Source of the DNA: Chitinophaga varians
GTDB lineage: Bacteria; Bacteroidota; Bacteroidia; Chitinophagales; Chitinophagaceae
Assembly (NCBI RefSeq): GCF_014529945.1
Contig: NZ_JACVFB010000001.1
Span: 1,488,001 to 1,552,000, forward strand
Reading direction: 5' to 3'
Length of the DNA stretch: 64,000 nt
Positions 32,540 to 42,124 of this stretch are shown here, one piece after another (the stretch's first letter is position 1; the number at the start of each line of letters is the position of its first letter). The position numbers were made by a program, and so were the translations under genes. Below the pieces are notes generated by a model. That model searched no databases. It was not told the DNA's origin and was given only the letters and a program-made list of their open reading frames with translations.

Positions 32540-33833
32540 AAAAGAAATACTGGACACTATCCATCTGCATTCAGAAGGGGTGCAGGATATTCTGGCGCAA
32601 CCTCCGAACTGGATGGTGCGCTGGGGGAACACGACCATCTTCCTGCTGCTGCTGCTGGTGTTGCTGATGAGTTACCTGATAAAGTATCCGGAGTTTGTAC
32701 CGTCGCAGGTCATCATCTCCTCACAAAATCCACCGGAGAAGCTGGAAGCACGCTCGAACACCAGGATTGAAGAGATCTTTGTGGAAGACCATCAGCGGGT
32801 GGCGAAGAACCAGATACTGATGGTATTACAGTCTACCGCTGACTACCGGGATGTGATCCGGCTGCGAAACATTATGGACTCGCTGGGCAACAAGGGCGCA
32901 GCACATTTCCCGCTGGGCATGGTGGCAGGCTTTAAGTTGGGTGACATCCAGGCAGACTATAACGCTTTTGCCAAAGCGCTGACAGAGGAACAGTTATATG
33001 CCCGGCTGCAGCCCTATTCCCCTGATTATGCGGCGGCCGACAGAGGGCTGGCGGAGTCGCGTAGCCGGATACGTACGCTGCAACAGCAGAAAATGCTGGA
33101 GCAGTCGAAGTATGAAGTCTCCAAAAGAGAATGGGAGCGGTATCAGGAGCTCTTTAAAGAAAAGGTGGTGTCACCGGCGGAATTAAATCAGGAGAAAATA
33201 AAATTCTTACAGGCAGAACAGAACCTCGAAAACATCAATATTTCCATATCACAGCTGCAGGAAGGCATGCTGGGCATGGAAAAAACACGCAGTGGCGCCG
33301 CCATCAGCGCACAAAAGGATAAAATCAACCTGTCGTCGCAGACGGGGCAACTGTTGGAACAGCTACGGAAGTCGCTCAACGCCTGGGAACAGAATTATCT
33401 GTTGACTTCCTCCGCCACCGGAGTAGTGAGTTTCCAGCAGTTCCTGGGAAAACACCAGTTTGTGAAAACCGGAGATATATTGTTGTCCGTAATGCCGGAT
33501 GATAAAGATGTGCTCATCGGCCGCTTACAGGTGCCTGCCACCAATTCCGGGAAGGTGAAAGCAGGGCAGAAGGTATTGTTTAAACTGGAAAACTATCCTT
33601 ATCAGGAATTTGGTATGGTGGAAGGAAAGGTGAAAAATATCGCCAATGCGCCGGATAAAGATGGCAACTACTATGTGAACGTGGTGCTGACCAACGGTCT
33701 GCAAACATCTTTTCATAAAACGCTTACCTTTGACAAGGAGCTGAAAGGTAATGCAGAAATAGTAACGCAAGACCTTCGGTTGATAGAGCGCTTCTTTTAC
33801 CAGCTGCGAAAGTTGTTGCGGCCGGGCCGGTAA
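32529..33833 (+). CDS. HlyD-family membrane fusion adaptor
   Basis: 434 residues from a TTG at 32529 that overlaps the exporter end; no closer ATG gives the whole N-terminus. One membrane anchor (TIFLLLLLVLLMSYLI) is followed by a lipoyl-like strand (EARSNTRIEEIFVEDHQRVA), a long helical hairpin (about 150-285, Gln/Glu/Lys-rich) and the returning barrel (LLTSSATGVVSF, GQKVLFKLENYPYQEFG). It should bridge the PCAT exporter to an outer-membrane channel; no TolC-like gene is in the window. Confidence 0.9.
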   Translation: METKKEILDTIHLHSEGVQDILAQPPNWMVRWGNTTIFLLLLLVLLMSYLIKYPEFVPSQVIISSQNPPEKLEARSNTRIEEIFVEDHQRVAKNQILMVLQSTADYRDVIRLRNIMDSLGNKGAAHFPLGMVAGFKLGDIQADYNAFAKALTEEQLYARLQPYSPDYAAADRGLAESRSRIRTLQQQKMLEQSKYEVSKREWERYQELFKEKVVSPAELNQEKIKFLQAEQNLENINISISQLQEGMLGMEKTRSGAAISAQKDKINLSSQTGQLLEQLRKSLNAWEQNYLLTSSATGVVSFQQFLGKHQFVKTGDILLSVMPDDKDVLIGRLQVPATNSGKVKAGQKVLFKLENYPYQEFGMVEGKVKNIANAPDKDGNYYVNVVLTNGLQTSFHKTLTFDKELKGNAEIVTQDLRLIERFFYQLRKLLRPGR

Positions 33834-33870
33834 GAAAAACCGGCGGACTTGAGCAGATAAATTTAATAGC

Positions 33871-34527
33871 ATGGACCTTCATTTATCAGACAGAAATTTC
33901 TGCCTGTTTTTACTAGCCCAATTCCCTTTTGCCTCCGATGATATGTTGGAAATGACACTCACTGACTATCTGCCGGAGCATTTTGACATGCCGACAGGCG
34001 AGTGGCTGGATGAACTGACGGGCAAAACAGACGACCCATGGAACGGCCACACCTATATGCACCGCCTCAATGCGTCGGTGACATTCTACGCGGAGTTTCA
34101 TCCCCATGAAACAGTTTATTTTTTTAACGACACCTATCTGGGCAATACCGGCGGGCATTTCCACCTTTCGCTGCTGAGCTGGGAGGAACTGCAGGCCATC
34201 GTGAACAATGATGCAACAGATCCCTCACTATTGTTTTGGCTGTTGCTGCCGCTGACTATCGGAAAGGAGTCGGAGCGGTCCGGCATTGAGGCCGCTATCG
34301 CCGGGCATCTGAAAAATACAGCGCTGGACTTACAGGCAGATCAGCTGGAAACCATCACCAGGTTTGTGACAAGCCATCTCATTTTTTCGGAAGAAGAAAG
34401 CCATGCCTTTGAATATAAGACGGACATTGGGCTGGTAACGCATCGTGGCCACTCCGAAAGAAATCATCATAACGATGTGGGGAGTTTAACAAAGGTCAAT
34501 GAAGTGATCTATTCCGCTATCAGATAA
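33871..34527 (+). CDS. Acidic protein at the end of the RiPP operon, unknown
   Basis: 218 residues, 37 bp after the HlyD gene on the same strand. It is a soluble, acidic protein with a His-rich stretch (EFHPHETVYFFNDTYLGNTG, then GHFHLSLLSWEEL) and a helical middle. I do not recognise the family; composition and position at the end of an export operon would suit a self-protection or immunity protein, but a maturation accessory is also possible. Its stop overlaps the end of the convergent LuxR gene by 8 bp. Confidence 0.6.
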   Translation: MDLHLSDRNFCLFLLAQFPFASDDMLEMTLTDYLPEHFDMPTGEWLDELTGKTDDPWNGHTYMHRLNASVTFYAEFHPHETVYFFNDTYLGNTGGHFHLSLLSWEELQAIVNNDATDPSLLFWLLLPLTIGKESERSGIEAAIAGHLKNTALDLQADQLETITRFVTSHLIFSEEESHAFEYKTDIGLVTHRGHSERNHHNDVGSLTKVNEVIYSAIR

Positions 34528-35275
34528 TTTTGCTGTTCACCGCATAAGACAGGGCCTCTACCATATTACTGACGTTCAGGCGCTCAAAGATGCGCCGCCG
34601 GTAGTATTTGACAGTATCCGGCGCTACATGGAGCCGCTGGGCGATCTGGTTGATCGTGAGGCCCTGCGCGTGCAGGCGCACTACTTCCGTTTCCCTTTCC
34701 GTAAGTGCTGGCTTGTCAGACTTCCGCCAAACGTTATTCGTCAATCCCAAATCCCACACTTCGTCGGACCCCTGTTTGTAAATACGGACGTTGCCGGCAG
34801 TCTGATGATGGGAAATCGAGACAATACACATGGCCTTCCATATTTTCCCTTCGCTGTTGAGGAAGAGAGGTGTCAGCTTATGGTTGATCAAAATGCGTTT
34901 GCCGTCCCGGTTGATCAGGTGGAAATCATAAGTGATGCTGTACAAGAGCCGTTCTTCCGCCGGAAGCTGCTGATAAAAGTTGAAGCCCGCTTCATTGAGG
35001 CTGGTCAATAGCTGTAGGTCTTCCGGAGGTACATGCCTGAAATAGAAGCCATATCCGGCCTGAAGTACTTCCGCTGCGGAATAGCCGCATAAAAACAGCG
35101 GGTTATCCGAGACATAGTCAAACGACATGTCCGTGTAGTCGATCACGTAAATGCTTTGATAGGTCAGTCGCGCGAATGCTTTCACGACGTCGAGGTAATC
35201 TTTTGGTTGAACGGTCTCCGGGATATTGCCCAGTTTATTCTTCGTCAGCAGACCGGAATATAGGTTGTCTTTCAT
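34520..35275 (-). CDS. PAS-LuxR transcriptional regulator
   Basis: 251 residues from the ATG at 35275; the frame is open to 35440 but the extra part reads into the divergent promoter. The N-terminal two-thirds fit a PAS-like sensor (SIYVIDYTDMSFDYVSDNPL, ending with VSISHHQTAG). The C-terminus is a LuxR helix-turn-helix: LTERETEVVRLHAQGLTINQ, then VAPDTVKYYRRRIFERLNVS. It converges on the RiPP operon and could control it, although its own targets cannot be read from sequence. Confidence 0.88.
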   Translation of the reverse strand: MKDNLYSGLLTKNKLGNIPETVQPKDYLDVVKAFARLTYQSIYVIDYTDMSFDYVSDNPLFLCGYSAAEVLQAGYGFYFRHVPPEDLQLLTSLNEAGFNFYQQLPAEERLLYSITYDFHLINRDGKRILINHKLTPLFLNSEGKIWKAMCIVSISHHQTAGNVRIYKQGSDEVWDLGLTNNVWRKSDKPALTERETEVVRLHAQGLTINQIAQRLHVAPDTVKYYRRRIFERLNVSNMVEALSYAVNSKII

Positions 35276-35362
35276 TTGTATGCCTGAACAAGACAAATTT
35301 ACACTAAAGTGTAGGCTTTCATAATTTTTTTGTTTTGATTTTTGACGTAAAGATTTTTTTTC

Positions 35363-36100
35363 ATGAGTGAGCTGTCGATAGCAACCTGTAACAACTGTAA
35401 AACCCCTCTCGGCGAGAAGTTCTGTGGCCATTGCGGGCATCCTGCCGCGTTAAAACGGGTCGACAGCCATTATATGATGCACGAGATCCGGCACCTGTTA
35501 CATTTTGAAAAAGGGTTGTTATATACCATCAGAGAGTTGCTGCTCAGGCCTGGCCATAGTATCAGGGAGTTTATTACAAAAAACAGGGACAAGCTGGTAA
35601 AGCCGGTCATCTTTATCATCATCACGTCTTTGGTATACTCCACCATTACCCACTTTTTCCATATTGAAAAAGAACATGCCGCTACCACCAGTACAGCCAT
35701 GATGGCGGTTTTTAGGTGGATTGAAGGGCATTACGGCTATGCTAATATCATGATGGGCATATTCATCGCGGCGTGGTTGAAGCTGATGTTCAGAAAGTAC
35801 CGTTACAATTTGTTTGAGATACTGATCCTGCTGTGTTTTGTGATGGGGATGGGCATGCTGATGATAGCGATATTCTCGCTGGCACAGGGCGTGCTGAAGA
35901 TCAGGCTGGTGGCCGTCGGCAACACAATTGCAATTGGATACTGCTCCTGGGCCATCGCGCAGTTTTTTGATAAAAAGAAGCTCATCAACTATCTGCTGGC
36001 TTTGGTTGCCTACCTGGCCGGCGCATTCTCCTTTTATATAGTGGCTGTTTTGCTTGGAATAACGATAGATATAGTCATCAAAATGATGCATGCCCACTGA
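35363..36100 (+). CDS. DUF3667 membrane protein with N-terminal zinc ribbon
   Basis: 245 residues. A four-Cys ribbon (CNNCKTPLGEKFCGHCG) starts at residue 9, followed by the family core LLLRPGHSIREFITKNRDKL and five hydrophobic segments (for example VKPVIFIIITSLVYSTI). This layout is typical of DUF3667, common in Bacteroidota; function unknown. It is divergent from the LuxR-type gene. Confidence 0.85.
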   Translation: MSELSIATCNNCKTPLGEKFCGHCGHPAALKRVDSHYMMHEIRHLLHFEKGLLYTIRELLLRPGHSIREFITKNRDKLVKPVIFIIITSLVYSTITHFFHIEKEHAATTSTAMMAVFRWIEGHYGYANIMMGIFIAAWLKLMFRKYRYNLFEILILLCFVMGMGMLMIAIFSLAQGVLKIRLVAVGNTIAIGYCSWAIAQFFDKKKLINYLLALVAYLAGAFSFYIVAVLLGITIDIVIKMMHAH

Positions 36101-36481
36101 GTTTTTTCTTTTAAACGCGGGGTCCTATGCCAGCTTTAGTCTCCGCAGCATCATGGCGGTTGGAGGGCCTGTTATGTCCCTGAGGGTTGTTTTATTCTTT
36201 TAAACGGGCCCTGTTTTACTTCTTGTATGTTCCCCTATAATGCGCTGCCGATGGGAGCGAGAAGACGGGCCGCTTGTGGCCAGGTTTTCTTGTTTTTTGT
36301 TAAATTTAGTTGAGTGCCGCCTCGTTTTAATTTGTTAATATTACATTCGTTAACATTGTATTAACAGTATCAGTTCTTCAGAGCGTTACATTCATGATAA
36401 CTAAAATGTAAAAGCATGGCTCTTGTATTTGCGTTATCCCGCTAGTATTTTTTCACGTTAGTGTTATGATAACCTCATTGT
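36101..36481. other. 381-bp non-coding stretch
   Basis: No gene or strong hairpin seen. TTCTTTTAAACG occurs twice (36106-36117 and 36195-36206, 89 bp apart). The right half is AT-rich with several TTAAC/GTTAA steps (36330-36370) and probably holds the promoter of the histidine kinase gene. Confidence 0.4.
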
Positions 36482-38197
36482 ATGTTAAAGGCAGTTAAAC
36501 AACATAGCCCAATGCTTGAAGAGCTTAAGGTGACATCGATAAAAAAGACAATCCGTATTTTTAGCCAGATAACCGCTTTTATCTCTGTTTCCGCAGGCCT
36601 GCTGATTTATCTTGTCGTAAAACCAACCTTGGCAATTTTAGTTCCTTCGGTAATAGAATGTGCTGCGTTTATAGCATTATTGGGAATAAATAAGACGACA
36701 AATGTAAAGTTTACATCCATCTTATATTTCGGGCTACAAAACATGGCCACGCTTTACTATGGTTTGGTGCTGGAGCCGGCTGCGGGGATACATACCATGT
36801 TTATCTTTAACTGTGGTGTGGTGATATTAATTTTCTCCTCCCCAAAAGAGAGATGGCTGGCATGGATAATAGTGGGCGTATTGTTTGCGATAATGGTATG
36901 GAACTACTCTCATCGGTTAGTTCCTGCTGTAATTCATAGTAAGAATGACCTGCTCAGTTACATTATTTATCCTGTAATTTTTCTGCATATGGTGATTGTC
37001 TTTAACCTCTATGCAGAGTTACATGAAAAAATGCTCCAACTCGAAATGAGGAAGGCGGAATTGGAAAAGCTGGACCATATTAAAAACGCCTTCATCGCTG
37101 AAAACTCTCATGAACTCCGTAGTCCGATCCAGATAATTCTCACCATCAGCGAAATGCTCAAGGCAAAGGTTTTGGGCAAGGCAGGCATACTGTCGGCACA
37201 TGAATTGGTCAGTGACCTGCATGTCTCGGTAGACCATGCTAAAAGCATCATCAACAATGGTCTCGTATTTTCCAAAATAGAACAGGGCCTGCCCAATCCG
37301 GCAAATAACCAGCCTGTCAATATCAGGCGGTTTATAGCTGATATACGTACCATCTATCAGTACTATGGGAAACAACGAAATATCCACATTGAGTTTATGG
37401 TGACAACCACTTTTCCCAATAATATCCTCATAGACAGGGCAAAGTTGAAGCAAATCCTGGGTAACCTGATGGAGAATGCGATCAAGTATAACCGGGAGGG
37501 ATGCAACATCTTTGTACGCGTACAGGAAGCCGGGGAAAAATTCAAAATTATGATTGAAGATCAGGGCGTAGGTATGTCAGAAGAGCAGGTAGCGAGGATA
37601 TTTGACCTCTATGCAACCAGCAACCCCGGAACCGGCAGCGGGATTGGCTTGTATGTTACCAGGAATCTGGTGACCCTTCTCGGCGGCACTATTCAGGCGA
37701 CCAGCAAATCAGGGAAGGGGACTACTTTTACATTGGTGTTCCCGCTACATCCAACGTTTGAAGAGGAAGAAGAAGCTAAATACAATGAATATTTCGATGG
37801 ACGGGGATTAAGAGCACTGGTGATCGAAGACGATTCCTTTACACAAAAATACCTGTGCAGATTTCTCGAAACTTACCTGGGCTTTGAGGTAGACATCGCC
37901 GGTAATGGGGCAAAAGCGGTGGAATTGAACCGTACCCATGACTACGCCATCATTTTCCTGGACGCCTATCTTCCCGATATGAGACTGGCACAGGTGATAA
38001 CAGCCCTGGCCAAAGGAGGACCTCATGCCCCCATCGTGTTGACGTCAGGTGCGTCAAAGGAAAATATTAAAGAAGACCTTCACCCGAAAGAAAAGATATT
38101 ACTGGACGATATTAAAGGGTTCTTGTCAAAACCCTATTCCTTCCATGAAGTCAGCGCCTTTTTGAATGAAAATGTGGCGCGACAGAAGAATGCCTGA
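36482..38197 (+). CDS. Hybrid sensor histidine kinase
   Basis: 571 residues. Six or seven hydrophobic segments make up residues 25-185. The HisKA domain has the phospho-acceptor His210 in ENSHELRSPIQIIL. The ATPase domain shows NLMENAIKYN, EDQGVGM and GSGIGLYVTRNL. A C-terminal receiver has IEDDSFTQKYL and Asp494 in IIFLDAYLPDM, with Lys in FLSKPYSF. There is no separate DNA-binding regulator next to it, so its output goes to an unlinked partner. Signal unknown; the membrane part resembles integral-membrane sensor domains more than a periplasmic sensor. Confidence 0.92.
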   Translation: MLKAVKQHSPMLEELKVTSIKKTIRIFSQITAFISVSAGLLIYLVVKPTLAILVPSVIECAAFIALLGINKTTNVKFTSILYFGLQNMATLYYGLVLEPAAGIHTMFIFNCGVVILIFSSPKERWLAWIIVGVLFAIMVWNYSHRLVPAVIHSKNDLLSYIIYPVIFLHMVIVFNLYAELHEKMLQLEMRKAELEKLDHIKNAFIAENSHELRSPIQIILTISEMLKAKVLGKAGILSAHELVSDLHVSVDHAKSIINNGLVFSKIEQGLPNPANNQPVNIRRFIADIRTIYQYYGKQRNIHIEFMVTTTFPNNILIDRAKLKQILGNLMENAIKYNREGCNIFVRVQEAGEKFKIMIEDQGVGMSEEQVARIFDLYATSNPGTGSGIGLYVTRNLVTLLGGTIQATSKSGKGTTFTLVFPLHPTFEEEEEAKYNEYFDGRGLRALVIEDDSFTQKYLCRFLETYLGFEVDIAGNGAKAVELNRTHDYAIIFLDAYLPDMRLAQVITALAKGGPHAPIVLTSGASKENIKEDLHPKEKILLDDIKGFLSKPYSFHEVSAFLNENVARQKNA

Positions 38198-38267
38198 TAA
38201 CACAATAATCCGCTAAAGGCTATACAATTCCACCGAATTGTGTATTTTTCAATACATTAAAACGTAT

Positions 38268-38981
38268 ATGAAAAACAGCCCTGTTTCCTATGCTGCCTGT
38301 CTGTCCGGCGCTGCTATAATGCTCTTTTGCTTGCTGGCACTGGCTTTTCGCGAATATGTATACTGGCAGTATCCGCCACAGGACACTACTATTGATGCTG
38401 TCTTGTTCCTGGGTGATATACCCTGGCACCGCCTGTCTACGGCTTTGACGATCATAGGGTCTCTCCTGATATTATATCCCTTTCTGATCATCTGTATGGA
38501 TCATTACGCGGTAGCTCCTACCATCGCTATCATGGCGTTTTTGGGCCTTTTCCTGTCCTGCGTGGCAGAGATGTGCCTACAGTCGTATTACCTGTTCAAT
38601 ATACAAATGAGCATGCCAGGAATGATCATGACGATGAACAGCGTCCACGACATCAGCGCCGGGCTGCATCGGGAGTTTTATCAGTTCAGCCAGTTGCACC
38701 GGAGCCTGGACATCCCGCTCACGGTTGTCAAAATCGTCTCCTCCATACTACTGGTGTTTACCATGCGTCAGAAGAGCAACATCAACTGGCTGCTCAAAGT
38801 GGCCCTGGAGATAAATGTACTGTACCTCATGTGGCATCTGGTATCTGTTGCAGGAGACTATTCCGCGATTATAGACGACAGCCGCACGGTATCCCGGCCG
38901 GTGGAGATACTGGTAAGCGGATTGATGCTGGTGTGGTTCGTGCTCCTGGGAGTAAGAAAAAAACAGGTAGCGGTATGTTGA
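38268..38981 (+). CDS. Integral membrane protein, unknown
   Basis: 237 residues from the ATG at 38268. Six hydrophobic segments can be seen (for example YAACLSGAAIMLFCLLALAF, then IIGSLLILYPFLIICM, then IVSSILLVFTM). No catalytic motif. It overlaps the adenosine deaminase gene by 7 bp (ATG inside its last codons), so the two are probably co-translated. Family not recognised. Confidence 0.7.
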   Translation: MKNSPVSYAACLSGAAIMLFCLLALAFREYVYWQYPPQDTTIDAVLFLGDIPWHRLSTALTIIGSLLILYPFLIICMDHYAVAPTIAIMAFLGLFLSCVAEMCLQSYYLFNIQMSMPGMIMTMNSVHDISAGLHREFYQFSQLHRSLDIPLTVVKIVSSILLVFTMRQKSNINWLLKVALEINVLYLMWHLVSVAGDYSAIIDDSRTVSRPVEILVSGLMLVWFVLLGVRKKQVAVC

Positions 38982-40447
38982 AAGTCACCAAAACAAGGAT
39001 ACTAGCAGCCGGTGTAACAGGTCTGATGGCGTTAACGACGATACCCAAAGAAAAAGACGTCACCCGTCGGGTCAGCGATTACTTCGAACAGGTCCGCCGT
39101 GATCCGCTGTTATTAACGACTTTCTTTGCCGCTATGCCCAAAGGAGGCGATCTCCATCATCATTTTTCCGGATCTGTTTATGGAGAAACGTATTGGCAGA
39201 TACTTTCGGACAGCAACGGCTGGATAAACACGGCTACGGCGGAAATAGATACGCCAGGCCGCGCACACCCGGCGCCATGGAAACATTTTGCGGAATTGCC
39301 CCGTAATGGGCGTTTTGACTCGCTTAAACAGGCATTTCTGCGAATGGCCTCTGTGAAGGATTTTAATGAATCGCTACGCCCCTCCGATGAACACTTTTTT
39401 GCCACCTTCTCAAAAATGTCATTCGTGGCTCCGTTTGGGATGGTGCAAGGCCTGCGGGAACTGAAACAAAGGGCAGTGGACGAACAGGTGCAGTATATAG
39501 AAACGCAGGTCGGGCTGCTGGATACAGCGATCACCCTGCCGGAGAATGCCGGCTGGGAAAAATCACTGGTCGCTGCCTCGCTGAAAGACAGCCTGGCGGT
39601 ATTTGAAATACTGGATAAAGCCCGGGCCGCACTGCTGGCGCATGGGGCGGGCAGTGCGGTGGACAATTTCTTCCGCCGGCTGGAACACCTGCATCAGGAG
39701 GCTAACATCGACGACACTACTTTTATGCTGCGTTATCAGCTGGCGGCATCCAGATTGGAAGCGCCGCTGGAGGTGTATCGGCGACTGTTGCTGGCTTTCG
39801 AAGCGGTCAACCGGCGCTCGCTGGTCGTAGGCGTAAACTTGCTGAAGCGCGAAGACGGGGAGGTTTCCATGCGGGATTACCGTCTGCATATGTTGATGTT
39901 TGCCCAATTGAGCCGTCTTTATCCGGAGGTACCTTATTCCCTGCATGCCGGAGAGCTGGCCATGGGGATGGTGAGGCCGGAGCAGCTACGTACGCATATT
40001 ACCGATGCCGTACTGACGGCCGGCGCCAAAAGAATAGGCCATGGTGTGGCAATTGCCTATGAAACCGCCTGCAGAACAGTTCTCGATAGTATGGCCCGGA
40101 GGAAGGTCCCGGTTGAAATTAATCTGAGCAGCAACGAATTTATTCTGAAAGTAAAAAACGAACAGCATCCGGTACTGCTGTATCATACGCACCAAGTGCC
40201 CGTAGTGATTTGTACAGATGATGCCGGCGTACTCCGGACAGACCTCACCCGGCAATTTGTATTACTGGCCACCCGTTATCCTTCCCTGCATTATGCGGAC
40301 ATCAAACAGATGATCATAAACAGTATCCAGTACAGCTTTATATATCCGGCTGCGCTGAAAAAGCAACAACTACGGCAGCTGGAAGCGGCACTGGCACGGT
40401 TTGAAGCGGAAGTGCTCCGCTATCGCCGGCCGGCAGTAGCAAAATAA
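38975..40447 (+). CDS. Exported adenosine deaminase-family protein
   Basis: 490 residues from the ATG at 38975; a longer frame to 38573 only shadows the membrane-protein gene. The N-terminus has a hydrophobic export signal (TRILAAGVTGLMALTTIP). Metal-binding and catalytic blocks of adenosine deaminases are present: KGGDLHHHFSGSVYGETY, SLHAGELAMG, KRIGHGVAI, VPVEINLSSNEF and CTDDAGVLRTDL. It should deaminate adenosine or a related nucleoside outside the cytoplasm, similar in plan to the secreted ADGF type. It is followed 19 bp later by a Crp-type gene. Confidence 0.85.
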   Translation: MLKVTKTRILAAGVTGLMALTTIPKEKDVTRRVSDYFEQVRRDPLLLTTFFAAMPKGGDLHHHFSGSVYGETYWQILSDSNGWINTATAEIDTPGRAHPAPWKHFAELPRNGRFDSLKQAFLRMASVKDFNESLRPSDEHFFATFSKMSFVAPFGMVQGLRELKQRAVDEQVQYIETQVGLLDTAITLPENAGWEKSLVAASLKDSLAVFEILDKARAALLAHGAGSAVDNFFRRLEHLHQEANIDDTTFMLRYQLAASRLEAPLEVYRRLLLAFEAVNRRSLVVGVNLLKREDGEVSMRDYRLHMLMFAQLSRLYPEVPYSLHAGELAMGMVRPEQLRTHITDAVLTAGAKRIGHGVAIAYETACRTVLDSMARRKVPVEINLSSNEFILKVKNEQHPVLLYHTHQVPVVICTDDAGVLRTDLTRQFVLLATRYPSLHYADIKQMIINSIQYSFIYPAALKKQQLRQLEAALARFEAEVLRYRRPAVAK

Positions 40448-40466
40448 TAACTACATTGCCTTCCGG

Positions 40467-41048
40467 ATGGATAACAGGTTGACCAGTTTCTTTGCTGCCA
40501 TGGAGCAATATGCTCTGCTTTCGGAGGAGGCTAAGCAGGCATTCGCCGGGCAGCTGCATTTCCGGGAACTGAAGAAAAAAGAAATATACCTCTCCCAGGG
40601 AGAAATACCGCAGAAAATTGCCTACGTGAGCCACGGCCTGCTGTCGTATTATACGATACAGGAAAACGGCGACGTGGTGATCAAACGTTTTTTTGCGGAG
40701 CATTCGTTTGTGGCGTCCACAGCGGCACTGGTGAAACAGACGCGGGGCATCTTTGCCATCGAGGCGTTGGAAGACGCGCTGCTGATAGAATTCCGGTTTG
40801 AACAGTTTAAACAACTCATGCACCATTATACAGACCTGGCTTTTTTCTGGATCAACTATCTCGAAGAAAACTGGGTAGCCCGCAAAGAAGAACAGGAAAT
40901 AACCCTCAAATACCTCACCGCCAAAGAACGGTACCTCAGTTTTATCCAGCATCACCCTACGCTGGTAAAGCGTCTTCGCCAACATCATATCGCTGCTTAC
41001 CTCGGTGTTACCCCTACGCAATTAAGCCGTATCCGTAAAGAGTTGTAA
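40467..41048 (+). CDS. Crp/Fnr-family transcriptional regulator
   Basis: 193 residues, 19 bp after the deaminase gene. A cyclic-nucleotide-binding-type beta-roll fills the first 120 residues (YLSQGEIPQKIAYVSHGLLS, then VVIKRFFAEHSF). The C-terminal HTH is short (HHIAAYLGVTPTQLSRIRKE). Many Bacteroidota members of this kind lack the residues for cAMP and may sense other cues; I see no clear phosphate-binding RxS motif. Confidence 0.85.
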   Translation: MDNRLTSFFAAMEQYALLSEEAKQAFAGQLHFRELKKKEIYLSQGEIPQKIAYVSHGLLSYYTIQENGDVVIKRFFAEHSFVASTAALVKQTRGIFAIEALEDALLIEFRFEQFKQLMHHYTDLAFFWINYLEENWVARKEEQEITLKYLTAKERYLSFIQHHPTLVKRLRQHHIAAYLGVTPTQLSRIRKEL

Positions 41049-41189
41049 AAAAAACTGCCGGCATCAACATATGTAAATGTTTATACTAAACAACCGTGCT
41101 AGTTTTGCCTCATGCTGTTGAAAGCAACCGGAGCGGCAGCTTCGGACTGTTGTTCAATCGTTGCTTTGTTATCACTTAAAACAGAATAT

Positions 41190-42008
41190 ATGAAACATTT
41201 GATCATCGCCCTGTGGCTGGCGCTGGTGCTGGCGCCTGTTGCGCATGTGAAGGCCGCCACCGTGGATACACTGGCTGTCTTTAGTAACGCCATGGGAAAA
41301 CCCATACGTACGCTGGTCATATCTCCTAAACAGTCGAAAGCGGGACAACGTTTTCCAACGGTATATGTGCTGCATGGATACAGTGGTAACCCCGACCGTA
41401 CGTTAAAGGAAGATATCCCGTCGTTGCCGGAACTCGCAGATCAGTATGGTATCCTCTTTATTATCCCGGACGGCGGGTTTGACAGCTGGTATATCAACAG
41501 CCCGGTTAGAAAAAACAGCCAGTACGAAACCTTTGTGGGAGAGGAGTTGGTGAGTTATATCGATCAGCATTATCCTACGATGGCGGTCCGCGATCAGCGC
41601 GGCCTGATGGGTTGGAGTATGGGCGGTCACGGAGCGCTGTATGTGGGACTCAAACATGCCAATAGTTTTGGAGCATTGGGAAGTATGTGCGGCGCGGTGG
41701 ACTTCCTCCCGTTGGTGGCGGATTTTGGTATCGATAAGCTGGTAGGGGCAGACAGCACCAAGTGGAAATACTTCAACGTGATGGACAATGCCCGGTATTT
41801 TGTATTCAGTCAGCAACAACTGGTGATCAGCTGTGGGGCAGCAGATCCTTTCCTGGCTTATAACCGCAGGCTGCACGAATACCTGGACCAACACCATGTG
41901 GCGCATACTTATATAGAATCAGCAGGCGCGCACGATCATGCCTACTGGTCGAATGCCGCTAAGTATCAGGTGTTATGGTTTAGTTTGTTCTTTACATCGC
42001 CCCGGTAA
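41190..42008 (+). CDS. Secreted esterase-like alpha/beta hydrolase
   Basis: 272 residues from the Met at 41190, which begins the signal peptide KHLIIALWLALVLAPVAHVK. The esterase-D/tributyrin-esterase layout is clear: FPTVYVLHGYSGNP for the oxyanion region, GLMGWSMGGHGALY for the nucleophile, SCGAADPF for the Asp and AGAHDHAYW for the His. It likely cleaves small acyl esters in the periplasm; the exact substrate is unknown. Confidence 0.87.
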   Translation: MKHLIIALWLALVLAPVAHVKAATVDTLAVFSNAMGKPIRTLVISPKQSKAGQRFPTVYVLHGYSGNPDRTLKEDIPSLPELADQYGILFIIPDGGFDSWYINSPVRKNSQYETFVGEELVSYIDQHYPTMAVRDQRGLMGWSMGGHGALYVGLKHANSFGALGSMCGAVDFLPLVADFGIDKLVGADSTKWKYFNVMDNARYFVFSQQQLVISCGAADPFLAYNRRLHEYLDQHHVAHTYIESAGAHDHAYWSNAAKYQVLWFSLFFTSPR

Positions 42009-42124
42009 TAGTACCGGCAATAGTTCCCAAAACCAGTAAGGTAAAATGCTGGTTTCCCGGTATTGTCCCAGGTACAGTACCAGCCTACCTTTGCTGCATT
42101 CATTCTAACCTTCAATACACATAA

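Noticed and set aside
38573..38974. 5' extension of the adenosine deaminase frame
   Set aside because: The region encodes the membrane protein in another frame; the extension is His/Arg/Pro-rich with no domain, and a signal peptide starts at 38975.
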